Assembly (NCBI GenBank): GCA_037447655.1
Contig: JBBHKE010000413.1
Coordinates: 124,001-188,000, forward strand
Origin: Zygnema cylindricum
Taxonomy: Eukaryota; Streptophyta; Zygnematophyceae; Zygnematales; Zygnemataceae
DNA length: 64,000 nucleotides
Direction of reading: 5' to 3'
The notes beneath the pieces are model-generated. The model was not told where the DNA came from. It saw only the letters and a list, made by a program, of their open reading frames with translations, and did not search any database. Below are positions 48,401 through 62,024 of the stretch, in pieces. A program made the translations under genes and the position numbers. Each line of letters opens with the position of its first letter. Position 1 is the stretch's first letter.

Positions 48401-51400
48401 TTACAAAAGCAGTTAGCGATAAAAGGAATTGTTACTTTAGTTACACTTTTTGTTAGCGCTAACAAGAATTGTTACCTTAATTACACAAACAGTTTACAAC
48501 AAGGATTCACATTCAAAACACACAAACTCTATCGATGCAAACGCTAACCCACAGAAAGAGTTGGATACAGGAAATGTTATCTAAGTTACACAAATTGTTA
48601 GCGATGACAAGAATTGTTACCTAAATTACACAAACTGTTAGCGATAACAAGAATTGTTATCTATATTACAAAAGAATTAGCGATAACAGAAATTGTAACC
48701 TTAATTACACAAACTGTTAGCGATAACCGGAATTGATACCTAAATTACACAAACAGTTAGCGATAACAAGAATTGTTTCCTAAATTACACAAATAATTAG
48801 CGATAACAGGAATTGTTACATAAATTACACAAAAAGTTAGCGATGTCAAGAATTTTTATCTAACTTATACAAATTGTTAGCGATAACAAGAATTGTTACC
48901 TAAATTACAAAAGCACTTAGCGATAAAAGGAATTGTTACTTTAGTTACACTTTTTGTTAGCGCTAACAAGAATTGTTACCTTAATTACACAAGCAGTTAG
49001 CGATAACAAGAATTGTTATCTAAATTACACAAACTGTTATCCAGAACAAGAATTGCTATATAATTACAAAAAGAGTTAGAGAAAACATGAAATGTTATCT
49101 TAATTACACAAATTATTAGCGATGACAAGAATTGTTACCTAAATTACACAAACTGTTAGCGATAACAAGAATTGTTATCTATATTACAAAAACAATTAGC
49201 GATAACAGAAATTGTTACCTAAATTACACAAACAGTTAGCGATAACCAGAATTGTTACCTAAATTACACAAACAGTTAGCGATAACAAGAATTGTTACCT
49301 AAATTACACACATAATTAGCAATAACACGACTTGTTACCTAAATTACACAAAAAGGTAGCACTAACAGGAATTATTATCTAACTTACACAAATTGTTAGC
49401 GATAACAATAATTTTTACCTAAATTACACAAGCATTTAGAGATAACACGAATTGTTACCTAACTTACACAAACTGTTAGCGATAACAAGAATTACACAAA
49501 TTTTTAGCGCTGACAAGAATTTTTTCCTAACTTACACAAACTTTTGGCGATAACACGAATTTATATCTAAATTACACAAACACTTAGTAATAACATGTAT
49601 TGTCATCTAAATTACACAAAATTTAGCGATAACAAAAATTATTACCTAAATTACACAAACAATTAGAGATAACAAGAATTATTACCTAAATTACACAAAC
49701 AATTATCAATAACAACAATTGTTACCTAAATTACAGAAACAATTAGCGATAACACGAATTATTACCTAAATTAAACAAAATGTTAGCGATAACAAGAATT
49801 GATACCTAAATTACACAAACAATTAGCGATAACAGGAATTGTAATCTAAATTACACACACTATTAGCGATAATAGGAAATATAATCTAAATTACACAAAC
49901 TATTAGCAATAACAATAAAAGTTACCTAAATTACACAAACAATTAGTGATAACAAGAATTGTTACCTAAATTACACAAACAGTTAGCGATAACAGGAATT
50001 GTTATCTAAATTATACAAACAATTAGCGATAACAAGAATTGTTGTCTAAATTACAAAAACAATTAGCGATAACATGAATTGTTACCTAGCTTACACAAAC
50101 AGTTAGCGATAACAAGAATTGTTATCTAAATTACACAAACTGTAAGCCATTACAGGAATTGTAATCTAAATTACACAAACTCTTAGCGCTACTATAAATT
50201 GTTATCTAACTTACACCAACTGTTAGCGATAACAAGATTGTTACCTAAATTACACAAACAATTAGCGATAACAAGAATTGTTACCAAAAATAACACAAAC
50301 AATTAGAGATAACAAGAATTGTTACCTAAATTACAAAAGCACTTAGCGATAACGGGAATTGTTATGTAACTTTCACAGACTGTTAGCGCTAATTGTAATT
50401 CTTACCTTAATTTCACAAATTCTTTGCGCTAACAGGAATTGTTTCCTAATTTACAAAAAATATTAGCGATAACAGGAATATATATGTAAATTACACAAAC
50501 AGTTAACGATAACACGAATTGTTATCTAAATTACACAAACTGTTAGTGATAAAAGGAATTGTAATCTAAATTACACAAACTCTTAGTGCTAACATGAATT
50601 ATTATCTAACTTACACAAACTGTTAGAGATAACAAGAATTATTACCTAAATTACACAAACAATTAGCAATAACAAGAATTGTTTCCTAAATTACACAAAC
50701 AGTTAGCGATAACAAGAATTTTAACCTAAATTACACAAACTGTTAGCGATAACAAAAAATTGTTACCTAAATTACACAAAAAGTTAGCGATAACAGGAAT
50801 TTTTATCTAACTTACACAAACTTTTAGCGATAACAAGAATTGTTACCTAAATTTCACAAGCAGTTAGAAATAACACATATTGTTACCTAACATACACAAA
50901 TTGTTAGCGCTAACAGGAATTGTTACCTAAATTACACAAGCAGTTAGCAATAACACGAATTGTTATCTAAATTACACAAACTGTTAGCGCTTACATAAAT
51001 TGTTATCTAACTTACACAAACTGTTAGCGATAACAAGAATTTTTACCTAAATTACAAAAAACAGTTTGCGATAACAAAAATTGTTATCTAAATTACAAAA
51101 ACAATTAGCGATAATAAGAATTGTTATCTAAATTACACAATCAGTTAGCGATAACAAAAATTGTTATCTAAATTACACAAAATATTAGCGATAACAAGAA
51201 TTGTTACCTAAATTACACATACAATTAGCGATAACAAGAATTGTTACATAAATTACAGAATTAGTTAGCGATAACAGGAATTGTTATCTAACTTACACAA
51301 AATGTTAGCGATAATAAGTATTGTTACCTAAATTACAAAAGCATTTAGAGATAACAGGAATTGTTACGTAACTTACACAGACTGTTAGCGCTAATTGTAA

Positions 51401-54400
51401 TTCTTACCTAAATTACACACACAGTTAGAGATAATAGGAATTCTTATGTTAATTACTCAAACGGTTAGCGATAACAAGATTTGTATTCTAAATTACACAA
51501 ATTGTTACCGCTAAAATTTATTGTTATCTAACTTACACAAACTGTTAGCGATAATAGAAATTGTTATCTAAATTACACAAACTGTTAGCAATAACAAGAA
51601 TTGTTACCTAAATTACACAAACAGTTAGCGATAACAGAAGTTGTTATCTAAATTACACAAACTATTAGGGATAATAGGAATTGTCACCTAAATTACAAAG
51701 AAAGTTAGCGATAACAAGATTTGTTATCTAAATTACACAAACAGTTAACGATAACAACAATTATTATCTAAATTACACAAGAAGTTAGCGATAACAATAA
51801 TTTTTATCTAAATTACACAAACAGTTAGGGATACAATGAATTGTTATCTAAATTACACAAATTGTTATCGATAATACGAATTGTTATCTAAATTGCATAA
51901 ACATTAGCGCTAACATGAATTGTTATCTAACTTACACAAACAATTAGCGATAACAAAAATTGTTAACTAAATTAGAAAAATTGTTAGCGATAACAGGAAT
52001 TGTAATCTAAATTACACAAACTATTAGCGATAACAGGAATTGTAATCTAAATTACACACACTATTAGCAATAATAGGAATTATAATCTAAATTACACAAA
52101 CTATTAGCGATAACAAGAATTGTTACCTAAATTACACAAACAATTAGTGATAACAAGAATTGTTACCTAAATTACTCAAACACTTAGCGATAACAGGAAT
52201 TGTTATCTAAATTATACAAACAATTAGCGATAACAAAAATTGTTACCTTAATTTCACAAACACTTAGCGATAACAAGAATTGTTACCTAAATTATGGAAA
52301 CAGTTTGCGAACAAAAATTGTTATCTAAATTACAAAAACAATTAGCGATAAAAAGAATTGTTACCTAAATTCACAAACAGTTAGCGATTACAAGAATTGT
52401 AATCTAAATTACACAAACTCTTAGCGCTAACATGAATTATTATCTAACTTACACAAAAAATTAGCGATAACAAGAATTATTACCTAAATTACACAAAAAA
52501 TTAGCGATAACAAGAATTATTACCTCAATTACACAAACAATTAGCGATAACAAGAATTTACCAAAATTACAAAAACAGATATTGATAACAGGAATTGTTA
52601 TCTAACTTACACAAACTGTTAGCGATAATAGAAATTGTTATCTAACTTACACCAACTGTTAGCGATAACAAGAATTGTTACCTAAATTACACAAACAATT
52701 AGCGATAACAAGAATTGTTACCTAAATTAAACAAACAATTAGAGGTAACAAGAATTGTTACCTAAATTACAGAATTAGTTAGCGATAACAGTAATAGTTA
52801 TCTAACTTACACAGACTGTAAGCGCTAATTGTAATTCTTACCTAAATTTCACAAATTCTTTGCGCTAACAGGAATTGTTTCCTAATTTACAAAAACTATT
52901 AGCGATAACAGGAATATATATCTAAATTACACAAACAGTTAACGATAACACGAATCGTTATCTAAATTACACAAACTGTTAGCGATAAACGGAATTGTAA
53001 TCTAAATTACACAAACTCTTAGTGCTAACATGAATTATTATCAAACTTACACAAACTGTTAGCTATAACAAGAACTGTTACCTAAATTACACAAAAAATT
53101 AGCGATAACAAGAATTATTACCTAAATTACACAAACAATTAGCGATAACAAGAATTTACCAAAATAACAAAAACAGATATTGATAACAGGAATTGTTATC
53201 TAACTTAAACAAAGTGTTAGCGATAAAAGAATTGTTACCTTAATTACAAAAGCACTTAGTGATAACACGAATTGTTACCTAAATTACACAAATTCTTAGC
53301 GATACAGGAATTGTTTCCTAAATTACAAAAACGGTTAGCGATAACAAGAATTGTAACCTAAATTACACAAACAATTAGCGATAACAAGAATTGTTACCTA
53401 AATTACACAAACAGTTAGCGATAACAAAAATTGTTACCTAAATTACACAAACTATTAGAGATAAATAGAAAAGTTACCTAAATTACACAAACAGTTAGCG
53501 ATAACAAGAATTGTTTCCTAAATTACAGAAACAGTTAGCGATAACAAGAATTTTAACCTAAATTTCACAAACTGTTAGCGATAACAAAAATTGTTACCTA
53601 AATTACCCAAAAAATTAGCGATAACAGGAATTTTTATCTAACTTACACAAACTTTTAGCAATAACAAAAATTGTTACCTAAATTACACAAGCAATTAGAG
53701 ATAACACATATTGTTACCTAACATACAAAAACTGTTAGCGCTAACAGGAATTGTTACCCAAAATTACACAAATTTTTAGCGCTAACAATTTTTTTTTCCT
53801 AACTTACACAAACTGTTAGCGATAACAAGAATTGTTACCTAAATTTCACAAGCAGTTAGCGATAACAGGAATTGTTATCTAAATTACATAAACTGTTAGT
53901 GCTAACATAAATTGTTATCTAACTTACACAAACTGTTAGCGATAACAAGAATTGTTACCTAAATTACAAAAACACTTAGCGATAACAAGAATTGTTACCT
54001 AACTTACACACACTTTTAACGCAAACTGTAATTGTTACCTAAATTACACAAATTCTTAGCGCTAACAAGAATTAATTCATAACTTACACAAACTGTTAGT
54101 GATAACAAGAATATATATCTAAATTACAAAAACAGCTAGCGATAACACGAATTGTTATCTAAATAACATAAAATATTAGCGATAACAACAATTGTTACCT
54201 AAATTACACAATCAATTAGCGATAACAAGAATTGTTACCTAAATTACACAAGCAATTAGCGATAACATGAATTGTTACCTAAATTACACAAACAACTAGC
54301 GATAACAGGAATTGTTCTCTATCTTTCACAAACTGTTAGCGATAACAAGATTTTTTACCTAAATTACACAAACAATTAGCGATAACAAGAATTGTAACCT

Positions 54401-57400
54401 AAATTACACAAACAATTAGCGATAACAAGAATTCATACTTATCTTTCTCAAACTGTTAGCAATAACAAGAATTGTTACCTAAATTACACAAGCAGTTAGT
54501 GATAACAGAAATTGTTACTTTACTTACACAAAATGTTAGCGCTAACAAGAATTGTTACCTAAAACACAAAGTGTTAGGGATAACAAGAATTGTTACCTAA
54601 ATTACACAAACAATTAGCGATAACAAGAATTGTTACCTAAATTACAGAAACAGTTAGCGATAACAGGGATTGTTATCTAACTCACACAAACTATTAGCGA
54701 TAAAAACAATTGTATCTAATTACACAAATTTAGGATAAAAAATAGTTACCTAAATTACAAAAGCGCTTAAAGATAACAGGAATTGTTGCCTAATTTACAC
54801 AAATGTTAGGGCTAACTGGAATTGTTACCTAAATTACACAAATTCTTAGCACTAACACGAATTGTTTCCTAACCTATACAAACTTTTAGCAATAACATGA
54901 ATTGTTACCTAAATTACACAAAAAGTTAGCGATGACACAAATTAATATCTAAATTACACAAACTATAAACGATAATAAGAATTGTAATCTAAATTACACA
55001 AATTGTTAGTGATAACAAGAATTTTTACCTAATAACACAAACAGTTAGCGATAACAAGAATTATTACCTAAATTACACAAACAGTTAGCGATAACAAGAA
55101 TTGTCACCTAAATTACACAAAAAGTTAGCGATAACAAGAATTGTTCCTAAATTACACACACATTTAGCGATAACAGGAATTGTTACCTAAATTACACAAA
55201 CAATTAGCGATTACATGAATTGTTATCTAACTTACACAAACTGTTAGCGATAACAAGAATTGTTACATTAATTACACAAACAGTTAGCGATAACAAGAAT
55301 TGTTACCTAAAATACAGAAATAGTTTGCGATAACAAAAATTGTTATCTAAATTACACAAACAATTAGCAATAACAGGAACTTTTACCTAAATTACACAAA
55401 CTGTTAGCGATAACAAGAATTGTTACCTAAAGTACACAAACAATTAGCGATAACAGGAATTGTTACCTTAATTACACAAAAAGTTAGCAATAACACGAAT
55501 TGTTATCTAACTTACACAAATTTTTAGCACTAGCAAAAATTGTTTCCTAACTTACACAAACTGTTAGTAATAAAAGGAATTGTTACCTAAATTACATAGC
55601 AGTTAGCGATAACACGAATTGTTATCTAAATTACACAAAAAGTTAACAATAACACATTTGTTATCTTAATTACACAAACTGTTAGCGCTAACATAAATTG
55701 TTATCTAACCAACACAAACTTTTAGCAATAACAAGAATTGTTACCTAAATCACAAAAGCACTTAGCGATAACAGGAGTTGTTACCTAACTTACACACACT
55801 GTTAGCGCTAACTGTAATTGTTACTTAAATTACACAAATTCTTAGTGCTAACTGTAATTGTTTCCTAACTTACACAAACTGTTAGGAATTACACGAATTG
55901 TTATCTAAAATACATAATCTATTAGCGATAACAAGAATTGTAATCTAAATTACACAAAATGTTAGCGATAACAAGAATTGTTACCTTAATGACACAAACA
56001 ATTAGTGATAACAAGAATTAATACCTAAATTACACAAGCAGTTAGCGATAACAAGAATTGTTACCACAATTACAGAAACAATTAGCGATAACAGTAATTG
56101 TTAATTATCTTACACAAATTGTTAGAGATAACAAGAATTGTTACCTAAATTACACAAGCAGTTAGCGATAACAGGAATTGTTATCTAACTTACACAAACT
56201 ATTAGTGATAAGAAGAATTGTTACCTAAATTACAAAAGCACATTGCGATAACAGGAATTGTAACCTAACTTACACACACTGTTTGAGTTAATTGTAATTC
56301 TTACCTAAATTACACAAATTCTTAGCGATAACAAGAATTCTTTCCTAAATTACACAAACTGTTAGCGATAACAAGAATTGTTACCGAAATTACACAAACA
56401 ATTAGCGATAACAAGAATTGTTACCTAAATTTAACAAACAGTTAACGATAACAAAAATTGTGACCTAAATTACACAAACAATTAGCGATAACAAGAATTG
56501 TTACCTAAATTTCACAAACAGTTAACGATAACAAGAATTGTTATCTAACTTACACAAATAGTTAGCGATCACAAGAATTGTTACCTAAATTACAGAAACA
56601 GTTACAGATAACAAGAATTGTTACCTAAATTACAAAAGCACTTAAAGATAACATAAATGTTGCCTAACTTACACAAACTGTTAGCGCTAATTGGAATTGT
56701 TTCCTAACTTACACAAACTGTTAGCAATAAATGGAATTGTTACCTAAATTACACAAACAGTTAGCTATAACACGAATTGTTATCTAATTTACACAAACTA
56801 TTAGCAATAAAAGGAATTGTAATCTAAATTACACAAACTGTTAGCGCTAGCATGAATTGTTATCTAACTTACACAAACTATTAGCGATAACAATAATTGT
56901 TATCTAAATTACACAAACAATTAGCCATAACAAGAATTTGACCTAAATTACACAAACAGTTAGCGATACTAAGAATTCTTACCTTAATTACAGAAACAGT
57001 TAGCGATAACAGGAATTGTTACCTAACTTACACAAACTGTTAGCAATATCGGGAAATTTTAATCTAAATTACACAAACTATTAGCGCTAACATGAATTGT
57101 TATCTAACTTACAAAAACTGTTAGCGATAACAAGAATTGTTACCTAAATTACATAAACAATTAGCGATAACAAGAATTTTACCTAAATTACACAAACAGT
57201 TAGCGATACCAAGAATTCTTATCTTAATTAGAGAAACAGTTAGCGATAACAAGAATTGTTATCTAACTTACACAAAATGTTAGCGATAAGAAGAATTGTT
57301 ACCTAAATTACAAAAGCACTTAGGGATAACAAGAATTGTTACCTAAATTACACAAACAATTAGCGATAACAAGAATTGTTACCTAAATTACACAAACAGT

Positions 57401-60400
57401 TAGCGATAACAAAAATTGTTACCTTAATTACACAAACAATTAGCGATCAGAAGAATTGTTACCTAAATTACAGAAACAGTTAGCGATAACAGGAATTGTT
57501 ACTTTACTTACTCAAAGTGTTAGCGCTAACAAGAATTGTTACCTAACTTACAGAAGCAGTTAGCGATAACAAGAATTGTTATCTAACATACACAAAGTGT
57601 TAGGGATAACAAGAATTGTTACCTAAATTACACAAACAATTAGCGATAAAAAGAATTGTTACCTAAATTACAGAAATAGTTAGCGATAACAAGAATTGTT
57701 ATCTAACTTACACAAACTGTTAGCGATAACAAAAAATTGTAATCTTACTAACACAAATTGTTAGCGATAACAAGAATTGTTACCTAAATTACACAAACAA
57801 TAAGCGATACCAATAATTGTTACCTTTTTATAGATTTAGTTAGCGATAACAGGAATTGTTATCTAACTTACACAAACTGTTAGTGATAACAAGAATTGTT
57901 ATCTAACTTACACAATATGTTAGCGATAAGAAAAATTGTTACCTAAATTACAAAAGCACTTGAAGATAAGAGGAATTGTTGCCTAACTTACACAAACTGT
58001 AAGCGATAGTAAAAATTTATATCTAAATTACACAAACAGTTAGCAATAACCTGAATTGTAATCTAACTTACACAATCTGTTATCGATAACAAGAATTGTA
58101 ACCTAAATTACACAAACAGTTAGCGATTACAAGAATTGTTATCTAAATTTTAGAAACTGTTAGCGATAAAAGGAATTCTAATCTAAATTACACAAACTCT
58201 TAGCGATAACAAGAATTGTTACCTAAATTACATATACAATTAGCGATAACAAAAATTATTACCTACGTTAAAGATTCACATAACGATAATAGGAATTGTT
58301 ATCTAACTTACACAAATTGTTAGCGCTTTCAGGAAGTGTTACCTAAATTTCACAAACTGTAAGCGATATCAAAAATTTATATCTAAATTACAGAAACAGT
58401 AAGCGATAACACAAATTGTAATCTAAATTACACAAACTGTTAGTGATAACCTGAATTAAAATCTAAATTACACAAACAGTTAGCGATAACAATAATTGTT
58501 ACCTAAACTACACAAACAATTAGCGATAACAAGAATTGTATCCTAAATTACACAAACAGTTAGCGATAACAAGAATTGTTACCCAAATTACAAAAACAGT
58601 TAGCGATAACAAAACAATAATGGTTACCTAACTTACACAAAATGTGATCCATAACAAGAATTGTTATCTAACATAAAAGCAGTTAGCGATAACAAGAATA
58701 TTTACCTAAATTAGACAAACAGTTAACGATAACAAAATTTGTTACCTAAATTACACAAACAGTTAGCGATAAGAAGAATTGTTACCTAACTTACATAAAT
58801 TGTTAGCGATAACAATAATTGTTACCTAAATTACACAAACTTTTAGCAATAATATGAATTGTTACCTAAATTACACAAACAGTTAGCGATGACAAGAATT
58901 GTTAACTAAGCTACTGAAACAATTAGCGATAAGAAGAATTCTAACCTAAATTTTACAAGCAGTCAGCGATAACAAAAATTGTTACCTAACTTACAGAATC
59001 TGTGAGCAATAACAACAATCATACCTAAATTACACAAACTGTTAGCGATTATAGGAGTTGTTGTCTAAATTACACAAATTAATAGGGCTAATAAGAATTG
59101 ATATATAACTTACACAAAATGTTAGGTATAACAAGAATTGTTACCTAAATTGCACAAACAATTAGCGATAACAAGAATTTTCACCTAAATTACACAAACA
59201 ATTAGCGATAACAATAATTGTTACCTAAATTACACAAACAACTAGCGATAACAAAAATTGTTACCTAAATTACACAAACAATTAGTGATAACAATAATTG
59301 TTACCTAAATTACACAAACAGCTAGCGATAACAGAAATTGTTACCCAAATTACACAAGCAGTTAGCGATAACATGAATGGTTACCTAACTTACACAAAGT
59401 GTTAGCGATAACACGAATTGTTATCTAAATTACACAAACAGTTAGCAATAACAGGAATTGTCATCTAAATTACACAAACTGTTAGCGCTAACAAGAATGG
59501 TTATCTAACTTACACAAACTGTTAGCGATAACAACAATTGTTATCCATTACACAAACTGTTAGCAATAACAAGAATTGTTTCATGAATTACACAACCACG
59601 TAACGCTAACAGGAATTCTAACCTAAATTACACAAAATGTTTGCGCTAACATGAATTGTTACCTAAATTACACAAACAGTTAGTGAATACAAATATTGTT
59701 ATCTAACTTACAGAAATTGTTAGCGATAACAACAATTGTTACCTAAATTACACAAACTGTAAGCGATAACAGATGTGTCTAAATTACACAAACTATTAGC
59801 GCTTATAAGAATTGATATTTAACTTACACTAACTTTTATCTATAACAAGAATTGATATTTAACTTACACTAAATTTTATCTATAACAAGAATTGTTACAT
59901 AAATTACACAAACAGTTAGCGATAAAAAGAGTTGTTACCTAAATTACAAAAACAATTAGCTATAACAATAATTGTTACCTAAATAACACAAAAAGTTAGC
60001 GATCACTAAAAATTGTTACCCAAATTACACAAACTGTTAGCGATAACATGAATTGTTACCTAAATTACACAAGCAGTCAGCGATAACAAGAATTGTTAAT
60101 TTACTTACACAAACTGTTAGCGCTAACAAGAATTGTTACCTAAATTACACAAGCATTTAGCGATAACACGAATTGTTATCTAAATTACACAAATTGTTAG
60201 TGATAAGAAAAATTGTTACCTAAATTACACAAGCATTTAGCGATAACGTGAATTGTTACCAAACTTACAAAAACAGTTAGCGCTAACAGGAATTGTTACC
60301 TAAATTACACAAATTCTTAGCACTAACAGGAATATATATCTAGATTACACAAACAGTTAGCCATAACATCAATTGTTATCTAAATTACTCAAACTATTAG

Positions 60401-60799
60401 CGATTATAGGTATTGAAATTTAAATTACACAAACTGTTAGCGATAATAAGAATTGTTACATAAATAATATAAAGAATTAGCGATAACAAGAATTGTTACC
60501 TAACTTACACAAACTGTTAGCGCTAATAGGAATTGTTATCTAACTTACATAAACTGTTAGCGATAACAAGAATTGTTACCTAAATTACACAAGCAGTTAG
60601 CGATAACAGGAATTGTTACCTAACTTATAGAAACTGTTAGCGATAACAAGAATTGTTATCTTAATTACACAATGTGTAAGCGATTACAGGAATTGTTTTC
60701 TATATTACACAGACTGTTTGTGCTAAAATACATTGTTACCTAACTTACACAAAATCTTAGTGCTTATAGGGATTGTTACCTAAATACACAAATTTTTAG
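39486..60799 (+). repeat. Sat40 satellite, block 3 (about 530 monomers)
   Basis: More than 21 kb of the same 40-bp monomer in one orientation. Higher-order copies are visible: 41220-41500 repeats 556 bp later (41780-42060). The irregular monomer with TTTTTTCTAAATTACAC and ATAGACATTATT occurs near 43990, 45790 and 45985, and also at 34575 in block 2. A GATAACAAGAATTTACCAAAA run occurs near 52540 and 53140. The only clear non-satellite text I saw is a segment of about 70 bp at 48495-48567. It ends in TTTAG at 60799, where Cop-4L begins. There are no coding frames of note. Confidence 0.97.
48495..48567. other. Short non-satellite insert in Sat40 block 3
   Basis: About 70 bp (CAACAAGGATTCACATTC ... 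GAAAGAGTTGGATACAGG) between normal monomers. It resembles no other part of the window. No target duplication recognised; it may be a heavily mutated monomer cluster or filler at a repaired break. Confidence 0.6.
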
Positions 60800-61681
60800 T
60801 GTTGTTCTGTTGCTGCCACACCAACTGAGGATGAAGATGATTCTAGAGTAGACATCACTGAATTCAGATAAGCAAGAAACACTCACAGATGCTCAGAAAA
60901 ATACACACAACTTTGGAACACAGCCAAAGATAATTTAGTCAACCAAATGGCCTACAAATCTGACGCAATGCAGATTATACACAAAGGAACACAACTGCAA
61001 ATTTACACAAAAATCTGCAAACAGATCTAAGAGATATTTTTGATCAAAAAATATCAACAATGACTCAGAATAATTTTGATACAACAAGTTCCTAATTCTG
61101 AAATGGCTAAGTCCTATATTTATACCTAAAAGATCTATTATTCTAAGAGTTAGCAACCACTCACTACCCTAACTAAGCAGAGAAGACATACCAACCATGC
61201 ATCAATAATATCTAATGTCTGAAAAAAGGATACCTGAATATATAAAAGTATGTCATACAAAATGAATCTGAACCGTGACACTAATCAAACAAAACACGCT
61301 TCTGTACAAACTAGAGATAAGTAACCTCATAGTACACCGTGCATAAACACGTCAAATAATTATAGACGTGGTCCCGAATGACCACCATCCGTCGGCAGCA
61401 AATCTTCACCGTCCATCATTTAAAAGTTTCATCCAAGATGAAACTTTTATGTGACACCTCGGTCTTTATGGTAAACCTGAATAGTACGAACGGATCTTTG
61501 TAGAGTGTCTCAATTACCGACGCGTGTCCTGAAGTGTGTCACACCGTGAACTCGCTCATTGTTCACTGTAACATTAATTCTGGTACATACAGAACCAGAT
61601 TTTCACAAAATATTTGAAGTACTCAGATGACACTTCCCTCACCTATGAAGCTTAGTGAGGACTAAAGATTTCAAAACAACA
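60800..61681 (-). repeat. Cop-4L 3' LTR (882 bp)
   Basis: TGTTGTTCTGTTGCTGCC to CAAAACAACA, with matching terminal inverted repeats. Closely matches 20456-21336 and 9797-10676. ATG 60855 (minus strand) opens 18 codons plus CA to the LTR end. Confidence 0.9.
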
Positions 61682-61698
61682 CTCCCCTAAAGCTTTAG
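61682..61698 (-). other. Cop-4L polypurine tract
   Basis: Minus strand CTAAAGCTTTAGGGGAG just before the 3' LTR; identical to Cop-2 and Cop-5. Confidence 0.78.
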
Positions 61699-61704
61699 AC
61701 TATA

Positions 61705-62024
61705 CTAAACACTTGTACCTCCTACCTCTCTACAAAATTTCAATTTTGGAGCAGGTAAAGGTTTTGTCATCATGTCTCCCAACATTTTCTCATCAAGTAA
61801 GTAGCTTAGTTTCAGAATTCTGGCCATCACCTTTTCCCTCACAAAGTGTAACTTAATGTCAATATGCTTGCTTTTGAAATGATGATTAAGATTAGAAGCA
61901 ATAGCAATAGGAGCTTGATTATCACACCAAATGACTTGAGGACCAGACTGCATAAATTTCAGTTCTTGTAAAAGAGACTTTACCCAAAGAAGTTCCTTAA
62001 CAGCTGAGCTAGCTGCCATGTATT
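61705..62024 (-). pseudogene. Cop-4L RNase H C-terminal part
   Basis: 104 codons covering MAASSAVKELLWVKSLLQEL, WCDNQAPIAIAS (catalytic Asp retained, unlike Cop-2), KHIDIKLHFVREK and MMTKPLPAPKLKFCRE. It is truncated on the N-terminal side where the Cop-3 LTR begins at 62025, within the codons for MEAEYMA; the apparent Met start is that residue, not a true start. Confidence 0.85.

Larger units (their letters stand above)
60800..62024 (-). mobile_element. Ty1/copia Cop-4L, 3' part of an element split at RNase H
   Basis: Minus-strand copia with its 3' LTR (60800-61681) against satellite, then a polypurine tract and the last part of RNase H, cut at 62024 by the Cop-3 LTR. It supplies just the part missing from Cop-4R (16664-21336). 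The left satellite flank TTTAG pairs with CTTAG at 21337-21341 as a one-mismatch target duplication. Confidence 0.87.

Noticed and set aside
21337-60799. CRISPR-like array (regular short repeats)
   Set aside because: The 40-bp units are directly head-to-tail with no unique spacers and with mutations throughout the unit; this is satellite DNA in a eukaryotic context.
21337-60799. Calling Sat40 the centromere
   Set aside because: Size and element nesting are compatible, but nothing in the sequence itself shows centromere function.
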